Shown here piece after piece: positions 32,645-44,265 of a stretch of DNA of 64,000 nt. The stretch covers positions 18,680,108 to 18,744,107 of the forward strand of contig NC_060886.1 in NCBI RefSeq assembly GCF_014805685.1. Reading direction: 5' to 3'. The stretch comes from Silurus meridionalis. Lineage: Eukaryota; Chordata; Actinopteri; Siluriformes; Siluridae. How positions within the stretch are numbered: position 1 is the stretch's first letter; each line of letters starts with the position of its first letter. The notes beneath the pieces were generated by a model, which was not told where the DNA came from, made no database searches, and saw nothing but the letters and a program-made list of their open reading frames with translations. The position numbers were made by a program, and so were the translations under genes.

Positions 32645-33612
32645 CAGTGGCAGGCCGTGCATTTGGTACTTGGGCTTTGGTGAGAACTTTCCCAACTTAA
32701 TCCACCTCATAATACCACCAATATCACGTTGCAATTATAGAAACCATCAAAACAATACAAAAACGCATTATAACAACTCGTGGCATTACAGAGAGGGGGC
32801 ATTTCACATATGGAGGGTAAAAACCATTTTACTAAAGCAAGAAACCCAGTTAAGACTCCAAACCTCTACGCTACCACCGCAACTGTGCCACCTACATCAT
32901 CTGGAGCAGTTCAGAATCAATATTTGTCTAATAACATGACAAAAACATAAAAACCAGAGATGCATACTCATAATTTGCACCGCTCCTCAGAGGCTGTAAT
33001 CCAGTGGAAATGGCAAACAAACCCTTTCCCGGGCTAAGATAAGCTAGTTTGCTCCGTGGTTGGCCAACCTCTCCTTATGATGTCTAGCTTTTCTTCAAAA
33101 TGGATTTTTATTAATGTCCAAGACCAAATAATTTTCTCTTACTCTGTAGGCATAAAAAAAGTCAAACTCAGATGTATTAATGTGTGCAGCGTGCTACAGA
33201 TGTGTTTTGCCAGTTGACCAACCAATCAGAGGATGGGAAAATGCTGACGCTATTCTGGGCCAGCTAGCTAATTTGAAATCTGATTGGTTAAAGAAACAGA
33301 CACATTGCTAATATTCTCTGAGGTAAAAAGGCCAGCAGTACAGACTTTGAAGGCCCTGGGCAGATTAGATTGACATGACAGCACATAGAGGCTGAAATCT
33401 GATCGGACAAAAAATTTAACATCCACATACATGTACTGGAAGCAGTGCAGCCAAGGGAAACACTACGAAATGAAGAAAATAAACTGTTGGGATTAAATTA
33501 ATAAAATTTCATAAAACATATTATAGAATTTAGGTTCTAAATGTAGGTCAGTGCTTCTGATAGTGTTTAGGCCAGCAGAAAAGGCTTTGCTGGCCCTGAC
33601 CGCCCACCACTG
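32645..33612. mobile_element. Non-autonomous hAT transposon, complete
   Basis: The left end is CAGTGGCAGGCCGTGC. The reverse complement of the right end is CAGTGGTGGGCGGTC, so the inverted terminal repeats agree at 11 of the first 14 bases. Flanking 8-mers CTTGATAT and CTTGGTAT are a near-perfect target duplication. The 968-bp body has no transposase frame, so mobilisation needed an enzyme in trans. Two related 31-bp segments (33330-33360 and 33570-33600, 24/31 identical) lie exactly 240 bp apart near the right end. It is inserted in an older hAT remnant. Confidence 0.87.
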
Positions 33613-33620
33613 CTTGGTAT
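33613..33620. repeat. hAT target-site duplication, right copy
   Basis: CTTGGTAT, differing from the left copy by one base. Confidence 0.8.
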
Positions 33621-33769
33621 ACATTATTTGAAAGTTAAAATCACACAGCTATAATTTCTACCTAAAGTCTTTATGATAATACAAATAATAAGTCTTTAAG
33701 ATAAAATTAAGAACAACCTGTTCTTACAATATCAATACAATCACAGAACATTCATTGTTCCCTACGATA

Positions 33770-34045
33770 AGCGTAATAAATTCTCTGTGGTGTACCACAA
33801 GGCTTGCAACTCAGTCCTCTTTTATTTTTATTTGTTGCCACTTGGTCAGATTATTAAGAAGCATGAAGTAAATGTGAATGAAAGCTATACTTATCTATAG
33901 CACCAGATGACCTCATTACATTCTGGTTACAAGATACGAAGAAAGATTGCAAAATTTGTTTGATTGTGAGACAGCCAGCTCACTTAGCTTCCATAAAGTG
34001 ATAATTGCTACTAGTGGTCACAAATAGGAATAGCAACAATCTAAT
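33770..34045 (+). pseudogene. LINE reverse-transcriptase fragment
   Basis: The frame at 33786-33803 encodes CGVPQG, followed by LQLSPLLF. In non-LTR retrotransposons CGVPQGSVLGPLLF is the conserved block just before the catalytic YADD box. After a +1-type shift near 33835 the sequence continues LPLGQIIKKH and EVNVN (family: LPLGxIIRxHGxxFH). The YADD-equivalent position reads ESYTYL and then a stop, so the active site is destroyed. PDD-like and HKVIIATSGHK stretches further on fit the segment after the active site. Only this piece of ORF2 remains. It may be from the same broad family as the C-terminal remnant at 27725-28055, but they do not overlap. Confidence 0.75.
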
Positions 34046-34630
34046 AGAGGTCTATTGGGAGAGGATTTTCTATGTGCTATTTTCAGTTTTCAGTGGAGGA
34101 GAAGCAGAAAGGAGACCTGATGATGAGGCTGCCAGATTGGCCTAGTTAGTTTAAAAATAATCTGTGGCTGCCCAGATCTACTTTAACAGAAATTTTCAAT
34201 TACATGTAATACATTTGTGCAAAGTTTGACAGGTGGTGTACCTATGACATACAGAAACATCTCACTTGTATTGCAGAGATTATGAGGGGAAAAAAGGAAA
34301 TATGGACTGGATAATAAGAAATACACATAAAATACTTGTTTATACTTGCAAAAGCTGAGGAAATGGTCAAATCTTATATATTGTTTTATGTCTTTTGATT
34401 TTTGTTTTTAAACATGGATTTAAGATGGAAATATCAGAAATACATTGTAAAACACTTAAAATTAGCTGTTAGACAGTGTGCTGTTAGACAATCAATTGCC
34501 TATCAGGACTAGTAAAAAAAATAAAAATCAAGGTTATTAGCCTTTTATGGAAAACCTTTTTGAGACTATGCAATTATTAATGTTATCCTGCTGAATGTAA
34601 ATCCATAATTTATGGTTCCTATCAATTGGC

Positions 34631-34667
<37 letters not shown>

Positions 34668-35510
34668 GTTGTTGTTGTTGTTTTTGTTGTTGTTATTGTG
34701 CCCAACAGTGCAATCTGCAGCATTCTTTCTGCTTTTTACAAAAACGTGTGCATTTGCACAGATTAGGCTTACTCATGCATATTAGAATATGTAACTATGT
34801 GCATAATTAAAATTATGCCATCCTCACATGATTGTATGCTTTTAACATTTTATAAGTGTTCAGATTTTATTCTCTTTGCTCTTAGATTTCCAGTGCAACA
34901 ACTCTCAGAATAGGTTATGGGTTGCAAAATTGTAAGGCTGTATCACAATTTACATTCTTTTGTAATATCATAGCTGATTTTTTAATATTTATGATTTATG
35001 AATAACTGTCTGGTGTGTTCATACAGGGTAGGACAGGTTGATTTGGTGTTTAGGACATTAAGTAAGTAAGCTGACATCAGGTAGCACCAAATGTTATGGG
35101 AGAGATTTAGACAGGCTTGGATGTTTTTGTGTGTGAGAAAAGGCTAGCCACACCACCCGACTCCTAGACATACGAAATACATAGAGTGATCAGTACTTGC
35201 CAGTCCTGCAGCTCATGGTGACCTCTCTGAAAAGTTTGTCTTGTCCTATCAATATTGGTGGAATGTCTTGTTTTTTGTGATGTTACTGTGCTGCCCTTTT
35301 TTCTCGATTTGCCGATGATGGCATGGTACATCTAATGTTTTGATGTATCCTAATCAATACTTTTAACAACGTGATTCTGTACCAGAGCAAAGATTGATCT
35401 TTTTTTGGGGTTAATCAGAATCAATTATTGTATCATGGATGTATGCTAATTGCTTTTTAATATATGTTGGAAGGTAATTGGTTAATTCTGAGCACAATTT
35501 AATTCCCTAT
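34046..35510. other. AT-rich noncoding DNA with (ATT)n(GTT)n
   Basis: Contains a trinucleotide SSR, ATT at about 34631-34668 then GTT to 34695, a decayed compound. Nothing else is recognised. Confidence 0.5.
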
Positions 35511-35514
35511 GGAA

Positions 35515-35630
35515 CAGTGGTGGTTTTAGGTTCAAGCCCAAGCCCTGCTAATTGGGCTTGTTGGGCCCTTGATTTAAGTACCTTAATTGTCTCTGCTGTA
35601 GGGACCCTGTATCAAGTAAAGGCTAACTTA
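35515..35630 (+). mobile_element. tRNA-derived SINE-like fragment
   Basis: Ggttcaagcccaagccctgc, then ttgttgggcccttgatttaa, then attgtctctgctgtagggac and ccctgtatca match a short repeat common in catfish and characin DNA (ttcaagccccagcaccgcc, tgttgggcccttgagcaagg, ctctctgctccaggggcgct). A B-box-like ggttcaagcc is present. A 9-bp perfect stem, caagcccaa (35533-35541) with ttgggcttg (35552-35560), encloses a 10-nt loop. Family name not recalled; moderate confidence. Confidence 0.5.
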
Positions 35631-35859
35631 TTATAAAAGGTTTTTACACTGTACATTTTGATATGCTATATCACATTAGTAGTGATAACCTCTCTGCTTG
35701 CTTTATCATTAAATATCATTAATTTCATTTAATTTCATTTTTTTATATAACAAAAGCTGCCATTTTTAAGAAGAGAGTGTAGACCTGTTTATATCCACTA
35801 TATTTACAATCAGTATTATATACAACTCCTCCCAAAGAGAGTGCATCTATTTCCCACCT

Positions 35860-36080
35860 GGCTCCAGCAGGTTAGGCCTGGTTGCTCTCTGCTCTGTGTG
35901 TGAAGGGCATTGGGCTTGTCTGCTTTAATGGAGTGATGGTGACTGCAGAAGGCGGACTGAGAGTGGCCCTCAGCTGTCACTCACAGAGCTGCATGTCAGC
36001 TCTGAGCTGGGCTGCAGCCGGCCGGATTACAGGGCAGTTACCATAGCTGTCAGATTACTGACAACCTGACACCCACGCAC
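35860..36080. promoter_or_regulatory. Candidate conserved noncoding island
   Basis: GC-richer high-complexity DNA with gcagccggccggattacagg and two CAGCTGTCA-type words (ctcagctgtcactc near 35970, atagctgtcagatta near 36046), i.e. E-box joined to TGTCA. No repeats. Role inferred. Confidence 0.3.
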
Positions 36081-37220
36081 ACTGCTCCTCTCTTAGTATT
36101 GCTTTGTTTCTCTGCAACACACCTCAGATGGGAGAATTACGGAACAATGCAAAAGCATAAGAGTGAGGAAAAAAAGAGAAATGCAAATGGCAGAAGAGAA
36201 TAAACATGGATTTGGATTTTGAGTTTCTCTTTGCCTGTGCCTTCAGTAACCTGTACTACAGTAAAACTCATGATAAGTGAAAGAGGGATTAAAGAGAGAT
36301 GTTTCGTAATGCATTTTACCCCACTCCATATTATCCTTATCATTTACAACAAGAGCTGTGATTGTTTTGCTGTTAATGATCTTGCACTGAAGTAATTGCA
36401 TCCTCTGGAGCATTATAAATTGCAACAAGCAGTCTGAACATTTTTACTGTTCCCACCCTCTCATCCTTCTTGCTGGAGTTCCAGTAAAAACATCACAAAT
36501 GAACTTCATTTTCTTTCTTGTAAGAAATTATAGGGAAAAAATTAGTTTGATGGTAAGAGAGTGGTGCGGGTATGTCAGTGCTAAAATCACTTAAAAGATT
36601 TTGCATAATGGTGAGTCGAAAAAGCAGTGGTAGCTAGAAGTATTTTAATGATGGGATAGACAGTGTGGGTTGGACATGGGTCAGTGAGTGGGTTTAAATT
36701 TTTCATTCGTCACATCTGAGTGACCCTGCATAAGAGACTGTCATTCTACTCCTCTCAAATGAGCACCACTGAGAGAGATAGAGAAGGGGAGAGATAGAGA
36801 GGGAAAGAGAGAAGAAATTTACATACCTTTATCTGGCACATGAGAAACACCCAATTACATGAGCAAAGCAAAAGACCAGACTTTCCTAGACAGGTGATGT
36901 GGCACTATTTTCCTCTTAAGACAGAGGTGGGTAGTTTACGTCTTCTGCCAATTCGTTTGAAGCAAATCAACCCAAGACACTACATCAGCATTGGTAGATA
37001 CTTTCACCTTTTGGACTCACTTGCATCAACTAACCTTTTTCACATAGCAGTTATATTGACTATCAGAATGTGTGATTGCGGCATAACCCAGCGCCTTAAC
37101 TTCTGGGCTGAAAGAGTCCAACTCTCTAGTCAGAGAAGTTTCACCCACTCTAAATCCATTGGAGTTTTGCCCTGTGCCCTGACCCTTGCTGTGTTCTCGT
37201 CCTCTCCACCTTTCTGTTAA
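36081..37220. other. Unique noncoding DNA
   Basis: Contains an octamer-like ATGCAAAT at 36182 and a degenerate GAGA patch at 36772-36815. A 126-codon open frame at 36840-37220 resembles no protein family. Confidence 0.4.
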
Positions 37221-37224
37221 CAAG

Positions 37225-37500
37225 CACAGCTTCTGCTATCAGCCAGGCCATGATGTGGCTGCTTGGTTAATGAGGCTGGGTCCAACACACAGCCTCAGTG
37301 CTAAACAATTATAGTTAGTTAGAGAGCACAGGTTAATATTCCCTCATGTCCCTCTGTGCTTTGCTCGCCTTGGTGTTCTCTGCTAGTCCTAATGAAAGTT
37401 ATAAGACCTGTCCGCAATGATAAGCAGCCTCTCAGCTCTGCCTGCTCCATTATGCCCTGCTCTCAGTCTATGCTTTGCATAACCTAAAGCGTCTATTAAA
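37225..37500. promoter_or_regulatory. Candidate conserved noncoding island
   Basis: Non-repetitive sequence with GCTTGGTTAATGAGG, CTAAACAATTATAG and TGTCCGCAATGATAAGCAG. Composition differs from flanks. Role inferred. Confidence 0.28.
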
Positions 37501-37662
37501 ATCCCCTTGTAAAATTCATAAAACAAAAATGTGGTGGGTCAAGTCTAGAGGGAGCCAGAGTAAGCTCCTTATTAGCAGCCAGTAGAAAACACAGAGCCAA
37601 TTACATATCCTGAACAAGAAGGAATCAGAATCAGCATTTGGGAATAAGTCTCTCTCTCACTT

Positions 37663-37670
<8 letters not shown>

Positions 37671-37718
<48 letters not shown>

Positions 37719-37743
37719 CCTCTCTCTCTCTCTGTCTCTCTGA
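37671..37743. repeat. (TC)n microsatellite
   Basis: A pure TC run to about 37715, then TC with GTCCC and TGTC interruptions. Polypyrimidine. Confidence 0.96.
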
Positions 37744-40029
37744 TTTGGCTTTATGTGCAGAGTATGGGCTTGGGTTGAGTGTAATTACAGCGAAAGTGTT
37801 TAGTGTGGATGGAGCCTTTGCTTCTTCACTTGGAGTCACTCAACTACAAACTCATGTAAATCTTTACTCTGCTCCACATCTTAAATTGGTGGGTTTAGGG
37901 GGATTCTGGGTAGAAGCCGAGCTTCGGAGGGGAGAGCCTAGGAGCTCGAGAGATATGTAAAGATTCTAAGTCTGGAATTTTAAAATGCTACAAATTAGAC
38001 CCGACATTAGACACCCTCACCCACCGAGCTGCAGGACGGAGAATGAAACAGAATAAATAAGAATAAGACGGCTTTCCCCCTTCTTATAGGCTGACATTAA
38101 TCCTTTCATGTGCAATGACAGCTAACAGCACTTGGCTTCCCCCCTTGATGCCAGTGTAAAGCTGGGAGATTTTCTGACATGCTGGGGAAGGAAGAGACTC
38201 CATTACTGCTACATACCTGATGGAGCTCTCCACCTTACTGCACCACAGTAGTAAAATCTATAAAACACACTTTACACCATGCATGTAAAATAAACACTAA
38301 TTTAATAACACTAAGTAATAAATACCAATATAATTGATTATAACTATCAGCTCACTTTCTTACTGTGATTAAAGTTGTTAAAGCTGTGGCATGATAGAGG
38401 TCTAAAGGCCATTAAAAGGAAATCAAATGACAGGGTTTGCAAAAAGCTTTATGACTATGGTAAAACTATGTTATGCTACAGGAAAATGCCTTTCCAAATA
38501 TATAGTTTATTTATGCATGTATACATAATTAGTTTATTTGTTCATCTACACTTTTAAATGTACTATACGTGTATGCACGTGTGAATAAAGGTTTCTGTTT
38601 AGAATAGAAAAATGTATTGTGCAAGAGATTGAAAAGACAGTTATGTATACTTAGTTGCATAGTAAATTAATACTAGAATCATTCAAATTACAAAGAAAAG
38701 GTTACCAACAATAAACTCTAAGATCAGATGAGACAAAATTTATCTCTTGGTTTTATTGCAGTGTGTGTGAATATATGTACAGGACTGGAATAATTATTAT
38801 AATAATATTATTATGAATTTCAACATAGTTAAGCTTTAACAACAAAAAACAACAACAAATCATACTAATTGCAAATAGGAGAATGTTTTTTTTTTAATAT
38901 AAATCCTAATTATTTTAGCAGGATACTTTAAAGTTATGTCAGAAAAAATTCTAATAATTGCATCCTCTGATAAAATGTGTAGGAAGTGTGTATAAAGTGA
39001 TTTTCTTTTTTCTCACCAGTATATAAACTTGTTAAACTAATTGGTAGTTTCATAAATTTAATAAAAAAAATAATAAAGCATAATACTTTAATACTTATAT
39101 ATTAATACATAATTTTACATATTCTAATATTGTTTTTTTCCAGAATGGTTATAGTATTTTATTTTAATAAATAAATGTAGCCTTAATGACCATAAATAAT
39201 GCAAGTGTCTATTATAATCTATAAAAGCTGAATGACTTATTTTGGATTTATTTAGATTTTTTTTTAAATATTTCTTTATTTTATTTGATAATTTTTCCAT
39301 AATAGGAGTCAAAAATCTTTTAGGAACCACCAACATAATCTTTTTTTGAGAATTTATTGTCCTGTCTAGTGTTATTCTAAAGCATATCCAGAATTTTTAT
39401 TTATTTATTTATTTTTGTCAAATTTAAAAAAAATGCAAATACATATGTGCATGTATTTTGAACACATATCACAGATGACGTGACCAGATGGCAAATGCTG
39501 ATTGAGTGAACTCAAACACTGAGATATAAAAATATATATTTTGTGCAAGGAACTGCAGGTGGAAAAAGCTACACTGCTTATGTTTAGTTTACATAGTTCT
39601 AGAAGCATGTTCAAGAAATTATGATATTATTATTAATTATTCACTATATTATTCTGGCTTATTTAGGATTTGTAAAATAAAGAAAATGTCATTTTGGCAA
39701 GCAACATATATGTAATATAAAATATAACAAATTGCGTTGAAAATTTAATTAATTTAGCAAATAAAGATATTAGTTGATGCATACAATTATATTTGACATA
39801 AAAGGCATATAGTGGTTAGTGGCATGGCAGGAGATGTGTAGTTATTGGTCACACAGCTGTATAACATAATAAATACTCTAAAACTAAATAACAATAATAA
39901 TAAAAGTTAAAATATGTTAATGGAAAAACCAACGGAACAATTTCTACAGTATGTGAAACATGTTGACAAAGGTAAAATATTCTGCTAGTGTAAACGTGAG
40001 CACATTTTTCGACAGTGATTGGTGAAGAA
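37744..40029. other. AT-rich gene-empty segment
   Basis: 37744-38230 is moderately balanced. 38230-40029 is strongly AT-rich with only short A/T-type repeats (TTTA near 39398-39416). No frames or recognisable transposons. Confidence 0.55.
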
Positions 40030-40345
40030 TATCTCTGCTTTGATCTGAGACTTTGACTAACATCTTAACCTACTTAGCGCAATTAGTGCTTCATTAGAGA
40101 GGCTAACTAACTATTGCTTCTCTCCATAATGATTTGCAACAGTGTACACATAAAAGTACGTAATCAATGCTTCCCAATTACGCCTCAAGTGCAACCACTA
40201 TTTCAGATAAAGTGGATGATAATATGGAGACGTAGCAGCCTGTGAGCTAGCAGGAGCGTTTAATTGCACTGCTCTTCCTCACAGCCGCCAGATTTCTCTT
40301 CCCTAATGAAGTGTCATCTGAAAAAAAAGGTCTATTGATTTTTAC
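40030..40345. promoter_or_regulatory. Candidate conserved noncoding island
   Basis: A sharp change from AT-rich filler to balanced DNA with CpGs (acttagcgcaattag, aagtacgtaatc, attacgcctcaag, ggagacgtagc, aggagcgtttaattgc, cagccgccag) and several ATTA/TAATTG cores. No repeats. One of the clearer islands. Confidence 0.38.
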
Positions 40346-40979
40346 AGTGCTCAGCCTCCGCCACAAATATGTAATTATCCGTTTTATATCTGGCAGGGGG
40401 ATAGGAGTAATCTATAGTATCTAGCCTTTGTGCTTCTCTGACAGGCTGGTATAGCACTTTTACCCTTTTCAAAATATGCGGCATTCTGATGAATGAACTT
40501 TAGACAAATGTTGTTCTGCCATTTGAGATAAAAACTATAATTCCCCACGTCAGTGGGGATTGTACCTGATTGAGTTTTCCCCACCACATCTCTCTTCTAT
40601 GTTTCTTACACTGGTGCCAAACATTACCAGATAGAAATATTATCTTCTTATGCAATATTGTATTGTGCATTTAGCAAATTTGAAAGTGCTGGGCATTACA
40701 CTTATCAACGATTGAAATACTTTAAATATAATCAAAAGATGACACCAACCTAGAGAGCATATTACTTTTGAATGATGCTCAAATATTCTCTCACCCATTT
40801 CCCATGACTTCACTTAGTCTGAGCTTTGGACATTTAACTTTTGCTTTCCCTCCTCCTTCCCTCACTGTTCTCCCTTGCCTCATCTGTCTCTCTCTTATTC
40901 TCTCTCTCTCTCTGTCTGAGGACCAGCGATGGACAAGCAACTCTAAGCCTACCCCTCACTGTGCTGCCCTTCACCATAA
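40346..40979. other. Unique noncoding DNA
   Basis: No element recognised. Pyrimidine-rich near 40845-40915, including a short CT run. Confidence 0.45.
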
Positions 40980-41170
40980 TAAAAAGCCATTACCTTGACC
41001 GCTGACACAAGGCTGAGAGTGAGGGTCGGCCCTGATATTTATTGATGAAACTCTGAGCTCCCAATCTGCTGCACTGAGTGGGCATCATACAGCTGTCAGG
41101 CCAGACAGGCTTCAGCGCCGTGATGGCCCTCGACATGGCCCATCTATAATTTATGAACTACACTGCAAAC
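40980..41170. promoter_or_regulatory. Candidate conserved noncoding island
   Basis: Gaccgctgacacaagg, gggtcggccctgatatttat, cagctgtcaggccagacagg and ttcagcgccgtgatgg form a compact CpG-retaining, repeat-free stretch just left of a GA/GT SSR. Contains CAGCTGTCA like the island at 35860. Role inferred. Confidence 0.33.
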
Positions 41171-41239
41171 AACTGCAAAACAACACTGCTGCCCTGCCAG
41201 CCCAGGGATTATCCTCCTCACAAGCTAAAGGGCAAGAGG

Positions 41240-41256
41240 AAAGAGAGAGAGAGAGA

Positions 41257-41316
<60 letters not shown>
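41240..41316. repeat. (GA)n(GT)n compound microsatellite
   Basis: A short GA run (about 41241-41256) followed by about 29 GT units. Confidence 0.97.
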
Positions 41317-41320
<4 letters not shown>

Positions 41321-43076
41321 ATGTGCATGCATGCATGAATGGAGAAAGTACAGTGGGCATTTATGTGCATCTAGGTAAGTTTGTGTGAGTGGCTGTGTAT
41401 TAAATAAGTAGTGAAGGGATCCTGAATGTGGAAGGAAATAAACTCAACATGCTGTGTTAAATATTCAAAAGGAGGTTTGACTCTCCAGAAGCCGATGAAG
41501 TGAATAATATAACAATAGTATTTACAATGGGAGATTTAGACTTCGTGCACTGTGTCATCATATGCTGTACTGCACTCTACACTACTAGACCACAGGCTTA
41601 GAGAGAGCGAGAGAAGGAGAGACAGAAAAAGAGAGGTAGAGATAACTTGCGTCGGACAATTCCTCCATCACAACATTAGTTTGAGGTAAAAACAGTTTAA
41701 TATGACAAACAGGACAGTGTTAGCTGTCTATCATCAACAACAGCTATGATGCCTTAATGAGTTCATCGTTTCCCACTACCTCCCCCACTGTCAGTACCAC
41801 CCTTTTATCCTATAATCCAATAAATTACTGTTAGTAATACTACATCTACGAGTATTCCTCCCTACTGCTATAATTGGATGCACTGTTATTGCTGCACTAC
41901 TGCTGTCCTGCCCACAGCTCCAACCTTCATGAATCTGTTTAATGATGTAGTTATTACTGTAATAACCAAAGGTTGCATTGATCTTATTGTAATTAATGAC
42001 AAACAGATGTTAACCATTTCCCTAATGGTGAATTTACCAAGCCCAACCAATTACACACAATTAATCATTACTATTAACATGCAAAGTGTTTTTGCAGTGT
42101 TGTGATTTAGAAATGTTTCAATAATTCAAGTTCAGATTGATTCAGTATGTGATTGTACAAATATATTCAAAATAAATATATCAATTATTATATGTATGAC
42201 ATTTAAGGTACATAAGAAAATAAAAAAATAAATAAAATAAAAAAGTGCAACACACATTCCCGGGGCTACTTTTAGTTTTAATCCTAAATCCTTTAGATCC
42301 ATTTCAAACTAGAAAGAAGTTGTACCACTCGAATAAAATTCAAAAGATAAATACTTAATGCATGATATTTTCCCCCCTTTATTTGAGGGCTGTATGATGA
42401 AATAGAACACAAATCAGGTTTCACTGAATTACACCATGCATGTGTATTAGCACTGTATTTCAGATTGAAGTGTGTGTGTGTGTGGGCTTAAGTGGATGTT
42501 ATATCAAACTAATAAGGGCTCTGTATGAAGTGTAATTTGACATTTAGTCTTGAAACTGAAATGTACACGTTGCTCTTCTGCAAAAATCATGTTTTTTTAA
42601 ATATCTTAGAATTGTAATGTGTTATTCAAAACGTTGCTCAAAAATAGTGAAACAGCTTTAGATACTGCCTGAGCAGGACAAAGTAACTTAACACTTTTGT
42701 AAATACTTTATTAAATAAATTCATACCAAAATGCAAAACCACACAAAATGCTCTAAAAATGTTGACCTTCTTAGATTGATAATGCAGACAATAATTGAAG
42801 GCAAAGTCTCTTTTACTCAATTTCCATCAAAATGTCTGTGAGAAATATGTTATGGATCTCACCTGGATGGGGTTTAACATATTAAGTGATAATGCATCTG
42901 TAGTCAACATTTCATCTGACTGCCTACAAACCACTGTCTGTAAACATCTAAAATGTGGGGCTATACCATTTCCGTTTTTTCCCCCCCAAACTCATAAAAG
43001 CTTGCTGTGTGTGTATGTATGTTTGAGTCCTGCTCCTACACACTACACTGACATCAATATTTCAAATAAGTAAGCT
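41317..43076. other. AT-rich noncoding DNA
   Basis: Contains a GA-rich patch near 41599-41642, an A/T-rich run near 42218-42245 and short GT near 42470-42484. 41900-42060 has several ATTACTGTAATAACC-type words. No gene. Confidence 0.45.
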
Positions 43077-43577
43077 AATATATATAAAAAGTGGTAACCC
43101 ATACCCAAATTTGCTGAACATCCTAATCCAAATTTGATCCTTATTTTGCTTTTATAACAGTCCCACTCTTTTGTAAAGACTTTCGCTTTTGGAGTTTGCC
43201 TGTGGAAAATGTCTGATCATTCATTCACAAGAGGGGTTTGGGTAGTGATTTTGTTCAAAAAGATACACAGTCAGCTTTCTAATGAATCCTAAAGGCATTA
43301 ACTAGGGGGTTGAGTAAAGAGCTCTGTGCCAATCACTTGAGTTCTTTCACATCAGCTTAGCCAAACCATGTCTTCTTACACCTTGTTTTGGGCATAGTCG
43401 TGCTGGAACAGGTTTGGACCTTTTAGTTCCAGTGAAGGAAAATTTAAAATCTATAAAAAACAAAGACATTAGACAACTGCTGGAATTGTTTTCAACTTGG
43501 CAAAAAATCTGGACAAGATCCACATATGGGCGTGGTAGTCAGATGTGCACATTCCTTTGCTCATATAGATATATAGT
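43077..43577 (-). pseudogene. Tc1-type transposon remnant, internally deleted
   Basis: Both ends fit a common fish Tc1 family whose termini read TATATGGCCAAAAGTATGTG. The right end here is ccacatatgggcgtggtagt, then tgtgcacattcctttgctca and tatag. The left end is tatatataaaaagtgg, then gctgaacatcctaatcc. Between them, minus-sense transposase parts survive as plus-strand tataacagtcccactctttt ... tggagtttgcctgtgg ... tcattcattcacaag (C-terminal region) and gccaaaccatgtcttc ... gtcgtgctggaacaggtttg ... tagttccagtgaaggaaa (catalytic region). The middle is missing, leaving about 500 bp. No intact frame. Confidence 0.78.
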
Positions 43578-43702
43578 CATTTATTGCATATTTACCTTGT
43601 TCACTGCAATCACTGTCAATCATGCATTTCAGTAACTAAAGAGTGAATGAACTGGCACCAGAAACACTTTTATTAAACACTCATTACTGGAAATGACCAC
43701 AC

Positions 43703-43741
<39 letters not shown>
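43703..43741. repeat. (ATA)n microsatellite
   Basis: About 12 trinucleotide units just right of the Tc1 remnant. Confidence 0.95.
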
Positions 43742-44265
43742 TCTGCATTTGTTTGCAGCTATGGCTTCTTCCACCAACTTTTGAAACAGATTTTTTGGTG
43801 ATCAAAAATAATTAGACTATCAAACTAAATTAAGCTTCATTCAGAACTTTTTTATCAAACCTGGTAAGCCCCAGTCTGTTATTTGGACAATGTAATCATT
43901 TTCACCCTATAAGACATAGTATTTTGAGGGCACTAACAACTCTTTCTTTCTTTATTCTTTCTTTTTGTTCCTCCCCAACCTAGGAAGCATCTCCTCAAAA
44001 GCCATTACACATTTATTTTGATCTTCCATGCTAATTCACAGTCTGCCCAATATATTCAGTGTATTTTCTCAAAATGCCAGTAATTCTGTGGTGCACAGCA
44101 AAGTTATGATTCATTTATACTGGAGTGACAGTATAATGCAGACATGTCAAAATCCATTAAAACTGTTCAATGTCTCAGGGTTTATTTTTAGATACCATTG
44201 ATATTCTTACTGATGTTGAAGAATATCCAGTGTGTTGTGTTTACCTCACCTTTGGAGAGAATGTG
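43742..44265. other. Unique noncoding DNA
   Basis: No element recognised. Confidence 0.45.

Noticed and set aside
36840..37220. 126-codon + strand frame
   Set aside because: No recognisable motif, no splice context and no codon bias visible.
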